A stretch of DNA of 53,796 nt. Origin: Belliella buryatensis (lineage in GTDB: Bacteria > Bacteroidota > Bacteroidia > Cytophagales > Cyclobacteriaceae). Positions 17,200 through 25,379 of the stretch are shown here, one piece after another. The DNA lies in NCBI RefSeq assembly GCF_900188245.1, contig NZ_FZOK01000018.1:1-53796 (forward strand), in the 5' to 3' direction. The notes below the pieces were generated by a model that saw nothing but the letters and a program-made list of their open reading frames with translations, did no database searches and was not told the origin of the DNA. Each line of letters starts with the position of its first letter. The stretch's first letter is position 1. The position numbers and the translations under genes are program-made.

Positions 17200-17264
17200 A
17201 TTCTTTTTGAGTCTAGAAGGTTACTATTTAATGCTTAAAAAAAGGCGTTTTGACTTTAAATTGA

Positions 17265-17498
17265 GTTGAAAACAGAAAACTCTCTATTGATAATCTGACA
17301 CTGTCAATATCTCTATCCAATAGAATAGGAAGATTCTTTAAAGTAAAGCACGGAAGTAAAAAACTAACTTACTGTTATGAAAACTACTACTTAGTCACAT
17401 TTAAAGGGATGATTGATTCTATAAATAGAATTGCAAATGGCACATAAAATAACATAGAAGTCTTCAGTGTATCAAAAATAGAAGTAAACGCAGATTGA
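17265..17498 (+). pseudogene. Decayed third copy of the secreted tandem family
   Basis: One frame reads without an ATG from after a stop at 17262 to TGA at 17496-17498, with one internal TAA. It contains SIDNLT, found in copy 2 as YSIDNLT, then LTYCYENYYLV, matching HWYEDYYLF of copy 2, then EVFSVSKIEVNAD, matching DIFSLYKVKIHRD of copy 2 and DVFFITKIAVDG of copy 1. Spacing between the last two blocks is the same as in the intact genes. Most of the middle and the signal peptide are gone; an ATGCTTAA at 17231, like the copy 2 start, is in another frame. This points to internal deletion plus point mutation. Confidence 0.65.
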
Positions 17499-17517
17499 AA
17501 TTGTTTGAATATCAAAC

Positions 17518-17548
17518 AAAAAGCGTCCGACAAAATCGGACGCTTTTC
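17518..17548. terminator. Bidirectional terminator between the secreted family and nrdA
   Basis: A perfect stem (GCGTCCGA / TCGGACGC, loop CAAAA) is bordered by an A-run on the left and TTTT on the right, so it can stop transcription from both sides. It lies 39 bp past the nrdA stop codon on the - strand and just behind the decayed gene on the + strand. Confidence 0.85.
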
Positions 17549-17586
17549 TAACCATAAACGAACTCTAAATATTACTCCTTACTTAA

Positions 17587-19989
17587 TTAACTGCCGCACA
17601 TTTCACAGTCATCAGGATTATCTAATGAACATGCGATAGCATCTTGCTTTTGTTGTGTCATAGTCAAGTCAGAAGATACAGGCTGTGCCTGAGAGTCAAC
17701 ATTCAATGCTGCCTTATCTACTGTAAACTGAATAGCACTTGTTGCGGCCTGTGATCTCAAATAATACATACCTGTTTTCAGTCCTTTCTTCCATGCATAA
17801 AAATGCATAGAAGTCAATTTTCCAAAATTAGGGTCCTGCAAGAACACATTCATACTCTGAGATTGACAGATGTATGCTCCTCTATCTGCGGCCATATCAA
17901 TGATGTTTTTCTGAGATATTTCCCAAACAGTTTTATATAAATCCTTGATGTTTTGTGGAACTCCAGGGATATTTTGTACAGAGCCATTAGCTGCTATCAA
18001 CCTATTTTTCAAGTTGTCATTCCACAAACCTAAATTAATCAGATCTCGCATCAGGTGCTTATTCACCACAATGAACTCTCCAGACAAGGTTCTTCTGGTA
18101 TAAATATTTGAAGTATAAGGTTCAAAACATTCATTGTTACCTAGAATCTGAGAAGTAGAAGCCGTTGGCATAGGGGCCACCAAAAGTGAATTTCTGATAC
18201 CGTACTTTTTCACTTTATCCTTCAATTCTGACCAATTCCACCTGCCAGATTTAGGAGTTACACCCCAATGATCAAATTGGAACAAGCTCTGAGACACTGG
18301 TGATCCTTCATAGGTTTCATAAGTCCCTTCAACTTTTGCCAATTCCATGGATGTTTCCATCGCTGCAAAATACATGGTCTCAGCAATGTCTTCATTTAGT
18401 CTCCTTGCCTCTTCAGAATCAAATGGCATTCTTAAGAGAATGAAGGCATCAGCCAAACCTTGTACGCCAAGACCAATTGGCCTATGTCTGAAATTGGATC
18501 TTCTTGCTTCTTCTACTGGGTAGTAGTTGACATCTATGACCTTATTGAGGTTTCTTGTTGCTACTTTAGTGATTTCGTAAAGCTTTTGATGATCGAAATA
18601 TTTTACACCATCCTTTCCTTCCAACACAAACTTAGGGAGTGCTATAGAAGCTAGATTACATACAGCAACCTCATCTGGAGCAGTATACTCGATGATTTCA
18701 GTACACAAGTTGGAGGACTTGATTGTCCCAAGGTTTTTCTGATTGGATTTCATATTTGCTGCATCTTTGTACAGCATGTATGGCGTTCCAGTCTCTATTT
18801 GGGATTCTAATATTTCGAACCACAACTCTTGCGCTTTTATAGTCTCGCGAGCAAGTCCTTCTCTCTCGTACTTTTCATATAATTTCTCAAACTCAGCACC
18901 GTAGCAGTCCGCCAATCCAGGTGCTTCATTTGGACAGAACAGAGACCAGCTTTCATTCTGCTCCACACGCTTCATGAACAAGTCTGGAATCCACATGGCG
19001 TAAAACAAATCTCTAGCTCGCATCTCTTCTTTACCATGATTTCTCTTCAACTCCAAGAAATCCTTTACATCAGCATGCCAAGGCTCCAAATAAATCGCAA
19101 AGCTTCCTTTCCTTTTTCCTCCACCCTGATCTACATAACGGGCAGTCATATCAAAGTTTCTCAACATCGGAACGATGCCATTAGAAACACCATTGGTTCC
19201 CTTGATGTAAGAGCCTTTTGCTCGTACATTATGAATAGAAAGACCAATGCCACCGGCAGACTGAGATATTTTGGCACACTGTTTCAAAGTATCATAAATA
19301 CCATCAATACTATCATCCTTCATTGTCAAGAGAAAACATGAAGATAGCTGTGGCTTAGGTGTACCAGCGTTGAAAAGTGTTGGTGTAGCGTGTGTAAACC
19401 ACTTTTCAGAAAGCAAGTTGTAAGTTTCGATTGCCGCTTCAATATCTTCTTTGTGAATTCCCACCGATACACGCATCAACATGTGCTGAGGCCTTTCTAC
19501 AACTTTCCCATCCAATCGAGTCAGGTAGCTTCTTTCAAGCGTCTTAAAACCAAAATAATCGTAAGAGAAATCCCTATTATAATCAATGGCCTCGTCGAGC
19601 TTAGCTGCATTTTTCTTTATAATACCATAGACATCCTGGGCAATCAAAGCCGCATTTTCACTAGTCTTGGGGTTGATGTAAGTGTACAATCTTTTCATTG
19701 TATTTGAAAAAGATTGACTTGTGGTTTTGTGAAGGTTAGAAATCGCTATCCTCGCTGCCAAAGTTGCATATTCCGGATGCTTTACAGTAAGAGAAGCACA
19801 GATCTCGGCAGCCAAGTTGTCAAGCTCTGTAGTAGTCACACCATCATACAAGCCATCGATTACCTTTTTGGCAACCTCAATGGGCTGAATGTATCTATTA
19901 TCCAATCCATAGCAAAGGTTTTCTATCCTTGCGGTGATTTTGTCGAATCTTACAGATTCTCTTCTTCCGTCTCTTTTGATTACTAGCAT
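17587..19989 (-). CDS. nrdA: Ribonucleoside-diphosphate reductase, alpha subunit (class Ia)
   Basis: This 800-aa enzyme reduces ribonucleotides to deoxyribonucleotides with NrdB. The N-terminal 90 residues form an ATP-cone ([18 protein letters not shown]), the allosteric on-off site. Active-site cysteines are visible in SSCFLLTM and in CNLASIAL, and [11 protein letters not shown] holds the N-x-C-x-E catalytic set. The shuttle cysteines sit in the C-terminal tail DDCEMCGS. Length and motifs match intact class I enzymes. It lies 30 bp after nrdB on the same strand, so the order of transcription is nrdB then nrdA, ending at the hairpin near 17530. Confidence 0.95.
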   Translation of the reverse strand: MLVIKRDGRRESVRFDKITARIENLCYGLDNRYIQPIEVAKKVIDGLYDGVTTTELDNLAAEICASLTVKHPEYATLAARIAISNLHKTTSQSFSNTMKRLYTYINPKTSENAALIAQDVYGIIKKNAAKLDEAIDYNRDFSYDYFGFKTLERSYLTRLDGKVVERPQHMLMRVSVGIHKEDIEAAIETYNLLSEKWFTHATPTLFNAGTPKPQLSSCFLLTMKDDSIDGIYDTLKQCAKISQSAGGIGLSIHNVRAKGSYIKGTNGVSNGIVPMLRNFDMTARYVDQGGGKRKGSFAIYLEPWHADVKDFLELKRNHGKEEMRARDLFYAMWIPDLFMKRVEQNESWSLFCPNEAPGLADCYGAEFEKLYEKYEREGLARETIKAQELWFEILESQIETGTPYMLYKDAANMKSNQKNLGTIKSSNLCTEIIEYTAPDEVAVCNLASIALPKFVLEGKDGVKYFDHQKLYEITKVATRNLNKVIDVNYYPVEEARRSNFRHRPIGLGVQGLADAFILLRMPFDSEEARRLNEDIAETMYFAAMETSMELAKVEGTYETYEGSPVSQSLFQFDHWGVTPKSGRWNWSELKDKVKKYGIRNSLLVAPMPTASTSQILGNNECFEPYTSNIYTRRTLSGEFIVVNKHLMRDLINLGLWNDNLKNRLIAANGSVQNIPGVPQNIKDLYKTVWEISQKNIIDMAADRGAYICQSQSMNVFLQDPNFGKLTSMHFYAWKKGLKTGMYYLRSQAATSAIQFTVDKAALNVDSQAQPVSSDLTMTQQKQDAIACSLDNPDDCEMCGS

Positions 19990-20019
19990 GATATCTTTGG
20001 TTTGGGCTTTAAAAATTTA

Positions 20020-21000
20020 TTAGAAATCTTCTCCAATGGAGAATTTTGGGGAGTCACTTATTTCTGTGGACTTCATGACACCTGCCTTCTGGTAATCACC
20101 TACTCTTTTTTCAAAAAAGTTAGTTTTCCCTTGTAGAGAGATCATATCCATAAAGTCAAACGGATTGGTGCTGTTCCAAACTTTCTCACAGCCCAATTCC
20201 ATAAGCAATCTATCGGCTACGAACTCTATATATTGACACATCAAGTCAGAGTTCATACCAATCAGTCTTACAGGTAAAGCATCAGTTACAAATTCTTTTT
20301 CAATTTCAACAGCATCTTTAATGATCATGGTTACTGTTTCTTTTGGCAATTGATTATTGACATGCTGCGTGTAAAGATGGCAGGCAAAATCACAGTGCAA
20401 GCCTTCGTCTCTTGAAATCAATTCATTTGAAAATGTTAATCCAGGCATTAAACCACGCTTCTTCAACCAGAATATAGAGCAAAAAGAACCCGAGAAGAAA
20501 ATTCCCTCGACAGCAGCAAATGCAATCAAGCGCTCTTGGAAACTGCCATTATCAATCCATCTCAGCGCCCAGTCTGCTTTTCTCTTTACACAGTCTATGT
20601 GTTCAATGGCATTCAGGAGTTTATCCCTTTCCTTTGCATCTTTGATGTAAGTATCAATCAACAAACTATAGGTTTCCGAATGGATATTTTCCATCGCAAT
20701 CTGAAACCCATAAAAGAACTTTGCTTCTGTGTATTGCACCTCAGCTACAAAATGCTCCGCAAGGTTTTCATTTACGATTCCATCACTAGCAGCGAAAAAA
20801 GCTAATACGTGGGAAATAAAATGTCTTTCTCCATCATTTAGATTTTTCCAGTCATTTAGATCTTGACTCAAATCGATCTCTTCAGCAGTCCAAAAACTAG
20901 CCTCTGCTTTCTTGTAATACTGCCAGATATCGTTATGCTGAATTGGAAAAAGGACAAAACGACTTTTGTTATCCTGAAGAATTGGTTCGATCTGTTGCAT
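20020..21000 (-). CDS. nrdB: Ribonucleoside-diphosphate reductase, beta subunit (class Ia)
   Basis: The 326-aa protein supplies the tyrosyl radical and diiron centre to NrdA. Metal ligands are visible in the expected order: an acidic residue in [27 protein letters not shown] (E, E and H), and [10 protein letters not shown] then [11 protein letters not shown] (E and H). The radical-site segment around [10 protein letters not shown] carries the tyrosines. The C-terminus ([11 protein letters not shown]) is the short acidic-aromatic tail that docks on NrdA. First gene of the nrdBA operon, preceded by a 540-bp gap. Confidence 0.95.
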   Translation of the reverse strand: MQQIEPILQDNKSRFVLFPIQHNDIWQYYKKAEASFWTAEEIDLSQDLNDWKNLNDGERHFISHVLAFFAASDGIVNENLAEHFVAEVQYTEAKFFYGFQIAMENIHSETYSLLIDTYIKDAKERDKLLNAIEHIDCVKRKADWALRWIDNGSFQERLIAFAAVEGIFFSGSFCSIFWLKKRGLMPGLTFSNELISRDEGLHCDFACHLYTQHVNNQLPKETVTMIIKDAVEIEKEFVTDALPVRLIGMNSDLMCQYIEFVADRLLMELGCEKVWNSTNPFDFMDMISLQGKTNFFEKRVGDYQKAGVMKSTEISDSPKFSIGEDF

Positions 21001-21539
21001 TTTTATAATAATTTAATGATTGAAAGCCTCGTCTCTAAGACTTTAAACATGATTTACTCCGACGTGCTAGGGCTTAAAAGGCAAAAAGATTCACTTGCCT
21101 CTGAACAAATATGGACAACAATTTTGAATAATAAAACCCGAAAACAGGCTATTTACTTAGTTTTTTGACCATTATTCAAAATACTTTAATTAATTGATTT
21201 ACAAATTTTTAAATATATTATAGTATAACTTTAATTAAATCAAATACATCAAGATCACGCTTTTGATCTTTTTGAAAAAAAAATAAAAAAATATTTTTGG
21301 ACTAAAACCAAGAAAACTTTGACCGTTGGTCAATTAATTCCCTTCAGAAGGAACTCTTTGAATGAATATCAATAAAAAGCTAATGAATAGCTGTAAATCA
21401 ATTATCTTTGAAAGAAATAAAGGTTGAAAACCTCAGTAATCACTAAATTATCGTCCAATTTTATATACTTATTTTTTTGTATGAGGTAGACTTCCTATAT
21501 TTGCACCTCAATTTGATAAAATAGTTTCAAACAAATTCT
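21001..21539. other. 539-bp gap between divergent nrdB and rplU, with an orphan hairpin
   Basis: It contains the promoters of two divergent units. A hairpin AAGATCA / TGATCTT (21251-21257, 21264-21270) followed by TTT lies in the + orientation, yet no + strand gene precedes it. This suggests either a small untranslated RNA or a leader that ends here. No riboswitch or NrdR-type box is recognisable by eye. The rest is AT-rich with no ORF of note. Confidence 0.4.
21476..21503 (+). promoter_or_regulatory. Bacteroidota-type promoter of rplU-rpmA
   Basis: TTTG at 21476-21479 and TATATTTG at 21496-21503 match the -33 and -7 (TAnnTTTG) boxes of the Bacteroidota housekeeping sigma factor. The spacing of 16 bp is a little short. 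The -7 box ends 37 bp before the rplU ATG. Confidence 0.6.
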
Positions 21540-21851
21540 ATGTACGCAATCGTTAACATCGCAGGTAAGCAGTTCAAAGTAACTAAAGATCAGTACGTCT
21601 ATGCACCAAAATTGCAAGGCGAAGCTGGCGCTTCCGTGGAATTTGACCAAGTATTGTTGGCAGATGACAATGGTACAGTGTCAATCGGTGCTCCAGTAAT
21701 CGCAGGAGCAAAGGTATCAGGAAAGATTCTTGATCATGTAAGAGGTGATAAAGTAATCGTCTTCAAGAAAAAAAGAAGAAAGGGTTACAAAAAGAAGAAC
21801 GGTCACAGACAAGACTTCACTAAAGTATTGATCGAAAATATTGTATTATAA
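21540..21851 (+). CDS. rplU: 50S ribosomal protein L21
   Basis: The 103-aa protein matches L21 over its whole length: MYAIVNIAGKQFKV at the start, the GAPVIAGAKVSGKIL segment, and KRRKGYKKKNGHRQ with the basic rRNA-binding loop near the C-terminus. L21 binds 23S rRNA domain V region beside L20. It is followed after 34 bp by rpmA (L27), the almost universal gene order. Confidence 0.97.
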   Translation: MYAIVNIAGKQFKVTKDQYVYAPKLQGEAGASVEFDQVLLADDNGTVSIGAPVIAGAKVSGKILDHVRGDKVIVFKKKRRKGYKKKNGHRQDFTKVLIENIVL

Positions 21852-21885
21852 GAATTCCTTCAGGAATCAATAAACATTAAAGATT

Positions 21886-22146
21886 ATGGCTCACAAGAAA
21901 GGTGTCGGTAGTTCCAAAAACGGAAGAGAATCACATAGTAAGAGACTAGGTGTTAAGAAATTTGGCGGTGAATCAGTAATTGCTGGTAATATCATCGTAA
22001 GACAAAGAGGTACTAAACATCATCCAGGAGAAAACGTAGGTCTAGGTAAAGATCATACGCTTTTCGCTACTGCTGATGGAAAAGTAGAATTCAAAAAGAA
22101 ATTTGATGGTAAATCGTATGTTAACGTAGTTCCTGCGGAAGCATAA
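21886..22146 (+). CDS. rpmA: 50S ribosomal protein L27
   Basis: The 86-aa protein starts with [20 protein letters not shown], the N-terminal tail that reaches the peptidyl-transferase centre, followed by [20 protein letters not shown], the hallmark of L27. The N-terminus begins with AHKKG directly after Met, with no Firmicutes-type cleavable extension. It is the second gene of the rplU-rpmA unit and a terminator follows 20 bp later. Confidence 0.97.
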   Translation: MAHKKGVGSSKNGRESHSKRLGVKKFGGESVIAGNIIVRQRGTKHHPGENVGLGKDHTLFATADGKVEFKKKFDGKSYVNVVPAEA

Positions 22147-22167
22147 TTAATACAATCAATAAATTAT

Positions 22168-22203
22168 AAAGAGGATTTGTTTAGACAAGTCCTCTTTTTT
22201 TTG
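22168..22203 (+). terminator. Terminator of rplU-rpmA
   Basis: AAAGAGGA and TCCTCTTT form the outer stem, and TTTGT / ACAAG extends it inward with one G-T pair. A run of eight or more T follows. Confidence 0.85.
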
Positions 22204-22302
22204 TCCGAACAAACCAACACCATCAATGTAATTTTTATTTGATTACTCCTGTTTTCATTTGATATTGGATTTTGATCAAAAAACTTACTAAAATCCAATC
22301 AT

Positions 22303-25029
22303 ATGAATTTAAATAAATACAGTATCATTTTATTACTAATGATCTTGGTGGGAAACAGCTATGCCCAAAAAAAGCTATTACAATTGGAGGACTATAGCAA
22401 ATGGTCTAGAATAGTCTCTCCTACTACATCATCAGATGGAAATTGGTTTGCTTATGCCTTGCGCCCCAATGGAGGTGATGATACACTTCATCTCAAGTCC
22501 TTAGCTTCAGAGAAGCTAGAAAGGATTCCTTATGCTTCCTCTCCAACTTTTTCAAGTAGCAACGCTTATTTTGCTTATCTAACAAGACCAAACAAGGCTG
22601 AAACAGAAAAATTAAGAAAAGCTAGAAAACCTGTACCGACTACAGCCCATGTTAAATCCCTTAATTCTGATCATAAATTCTCAGTTGAGAGAGCAAATAG
22701 AATGGCTTTTTCAAATGATGGGAAGTTTTGGGCGGTATTGAAAGACAAGGCTGAGAATGCAAAATCGGATGTAAGGGGTTCTGATTTGGTCTTGTATGAT
22801 TTATCGACTAAAACAGCCCTCAACCTGGGAAATGTTGTAGAATTTGCTTTTAATCAAAAAAGTAGCCACTTAGCTTACCTAGTAGATGCAGAAGATCAAA
22901 TAGGTAATGGTGTTTTTATTCTTGACCTTAAGAGCATGGCTACTAAGAGTCTAGACAGTGACAAAGCTATCTATCAAAGCCTTACTTGGGATGATGCTCA
23001 AGCAAAAAAAGCTGAGTGGAGCAGTAAAGGCAATCAACTTGCCGTATTGAAAGGAAATAAAGTTGACTCTCTTATTCATCAAAATAACGAACTAATTGTC
23101 TTTACAGCTGTAGATAAAGCACCAGTAAAAAAAGTGCTCTCCAATAAGGTGAATGGTTTCCCAGATGACTACGTCATTAGTGAAAAAGGAAGACTAAGCT
23201 TTAGCAATGATGGTAAAACGGTAGGTTTGGGAATTAAGGAACAAGAAGCTAAAGTAAAAATGAGTAAGGACACCATTGCAAATGTAGATGTTTGGCATTG
23301 GAAAGATGATTATATTCAGTCGGTACAGATCGTAAGAGCAAATAGAGACAAAAACTACACTTACAATGCTATCTACCATGTAGCAGATGATAAATTCGTC
23401 AGACTCGCTGATGATGATCTCAAATATGTGATGGACTCTAAACATCCCCAATACAGAATAGGAAGAGATGACAACCCATATATCAGTGATGTCAACTGGG
23501 GGATTTCGCCAGCAGATCTTTATAGGGTAGACATCAATAATGGCTCACGTAAAAAAATCGAAGATTTAGTGATCAGAACTTTAGAGTCTTCGCCTGACGG
23601 AAGATATTACTTATATCAAAAAGATACGGCTATTATCGCTTACGACCTTCAAACTGATAAAAAAACGAATATTTCTGAGAAAGCAGCAGTCATCTTCATG
23701 GATATGGAGCATCCTTATCCGCATGAGAACCCAACTTTCGGTGTGGCTGGATGGACTAAGGATGGTAAAAATGTAATTCTCAATCATAAGTATGACCTCT
23801 GGATGCTAGTGCTAGACGGCTCTAAAGCTGAAAACATTACCAAAATAGGAGATCAACAAGAAATTAGATTGAGATATATTTCTCTAGACAGTGAAGAAGA
23901 GTGGATTGATACGAAAAAACCACTACTTCTGACTGCCTATGGTGACAAGACGAAAAAAGAAGGTTTCTTTGAATTGAACTTAGGTTCTCAGCCAAAAGCT
24001 TTGGTGTACGAGGACATGAGCTATGGTAGACCTATGAAAGCAGAAAATAGTGATAAAGTCTTTTTCACCAAACAAACATTTGTAGATTATCCTGATTACT
24101 ATGCTGCAAATAGTAAGTTTAATGGCCAGAAAAAACTAACCGATGCCAATCCGCAGCAAGTTGAATATGCATGGGGAAGCAGAAAATTGGTTGATTTCAC
24201 TGACAGCAGAGGCAACAAGTTGCAAGGTACCATGACGTTACCTGCTGATTATGAAGAAGGGAAAGCTTACCCTACGATTATTTACTTTTACGAAACCATG
24301 TCAGAGCGACATCACCAGTACTCTATGCCAGTATATGATGACCGACCGCATTTCTCCACTTACGCAAGTAATGGCTATGTGATTTTTATGCCAGACATTG
24401 TATTTGAAGAAGGCAAGCCTGGTACTAGCTCACTTGATGTCATCACATCTGCTGCCAAAGAATTGATCAAGCAAGGGTATGCGGATGAAAACAACATAGG
24501 GCTTCAAGGACACAGCTGGAGTGGATACCAGACTTCATTTATCCTGACTCAGACTGATATGTTTAAGTGTATCGTGACAGGCGCTCCACCTACCAATTTG
24601 GAGAGCTTCTACAATAATATTTATGGTAGTAGTGGAACTGTACACCATGGAATCATGGAAATCGGTCAAGTAAGAATGGGGTATGGCGTGACACCTTGGA
24701 CACATAGAGAAATCTATCAGCGTGAAAATCCGATGTTTCATATCCCAAATATCAAAACGCCATTCATGATTCTTCATGGCACCAAAGATGGAGCGGTGGA
24801 TTGGTCACAAGGACTTGAATTATACAATGCTGCCAGAAGAATGGGTAAAGAAGTGATCTTCCTTTCCTATCCAAATGAAGGTCATCACCTAGCCAACGAG
24901 GCTAATCAAAAAGACTTCCAAAGAAGGATGAAAGAGTACTTTGACCATCATTTGATGAATAAGCCTGCTCCTGAGTGGATGGAAAAAGGTGTACCTCATC
25001 TTAAAAAGCTTTACGAGAAAGCTGATTAA
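22303..25029 (+). CDS. Secreted S9-family peptidase (prolyl oligopeptidase type)
   Basis: The 908-aa protein has a signal peptide (MNLNKYSIILLLMILVGNSYA). A long beta-propeller-like region of about 620 residues comes first, then an alpha/beta-hydrolase domain. The catalytic triad is clear: Ser738 in GHSWSG, Asp829 in GTKDGAV, His861 in EGHHL. The preceding GLQGHSWSG and the closing EYFDHHL are typical of S9 peptidases (DPP-IV and acylaminoacyl peptidase relatives). It likely trims proline-containing peptides in the periplasm. It is a single-gene unit between two terminators. Confidence 0.85.
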   Translation: MNLNKYSIILLLMILVGNSYAQKKLLQLEDYSKWSRIVSPTTSSDGNWFAYALRPNGGDDTLHLKSLASEKLERIPYASSPTFSSSNAYFAYLTRPNKAETEKLRKARKPVPTTAHVKSLNSDHKFSVERANRMAFSNDGKFWAVLKDKAENAKSDVRGSDLVLYDLSTKTALNLGNVVEFAFNQKSSHLAYLVDAEDQIGNGVFILDLKSMATKSLDSDKAIYQSLTWDDAQAKKAEWSSKGNQLAVLKGNKVDSLIHQNNELIVFTAVDKAPVKKVLSNKVNGFPDDYVISEKGRLSFSNDGKTVGLGIKEQEAKVKMSKDTIANVDVWHWKDDYIQSVQIVRANRDKNYTYNAIYHVADDKFVRLADDDLKYVMDSKHPQYRIGRDDNPYISDVNWGISPADLYRVDINNGSRKKIEDLVIRTLESSPDGRYYLYQKDTAIIAYDLQTDKKTNISEKAAVIFMDMEHPYPHENPTFGVAGWTKDGKNVILNHKYDLWMLVLDGSKAENITKIGDQQEIRLRYISLDSEEEWIDTKKPLLLTAYGDKTKKEGFFELNLGSQPKALVYEDMSYGRPMKAENSDKVFFTKQTFVDYPDYYAANSKFNGQKKLTDANPQQVEYAWGSRKLVDFTDSRGNKLQGTMTLPADYEEGKAYPTIIYFYETMSERHHQYSMPVYDDRPHFSTYASNGYVIFMPDIVFEEGKPGTSSLDVITSAAKELIKQGYADENNIGLQGHSWSGYQTSFILTQTDMFKCIVTGAPPTNLESFYNNIYGSSGTVHHGIMEIGQVRMGYGVTPWTHREIYQRENPMFHIPNIKTPFMILHGTKDGAVDWSQGLELYNAARRMGKEVIFLSYPNEGHHLANEANQKDFQRRMKEYFDHHLMNKPAPEWMEKGVPHLKKLYEKAD

Positions 25030-25379
25030 CAAACCAGTCTTTAAAATCTAAAAACTATCAGTCAATTCATTTTGGTTGACAGTTTTTTTTATCATATATA
25101 GTTAATAATTCAGAATTAAATACGTGGTAATTAATAAAAAAAAATAAAATATTCTAATCATAAAAGAATAATAAACAGAGACTAACAATAGTAAATTTCG
25201 ATTAATACTTATATTAATTATTTAAACTAATATTATCACTTGATTTTAAAACTATTCTAACATTATTTTTCAGTTTACCATTTTTAATACTTTTATTTAG
25301 ATGAACCCTTGAAAATTAAGCAAGATTTTTTCTAACTTTTAAGAAGTTTATTGTTCAACAATACTAAACCAGTCTAACT
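25030..25379. other. 350-bp AT-rich gap between the peptidase and susC
   Basis: Contains the peptidase terminator (25051-25090) and then strongly AT-rich DNA that must hold the susC promoter. No exact TTTG/TAnnTTTG pair was found. No ORF is present. Confidence 0.4.
25051..25090 (+). terminator. Terminator of the S9 peptidase gene
   Basis: AAAACT plus GTCAA pair with TTGAC plus AGTTTT, with a 4-nt bulge (ATCA) on the left and a 10-nt loop. A run of eight T ends it. The bulge makes it weaker than the others in this window. Confidence 0.6.

Noticed and set aside
19036-20805. Several ORFs of 60-105 codons antisense to nrdA and nrdB
   Set aside because: They are in other frames of well-conserved genes and show no recognisable protein features.
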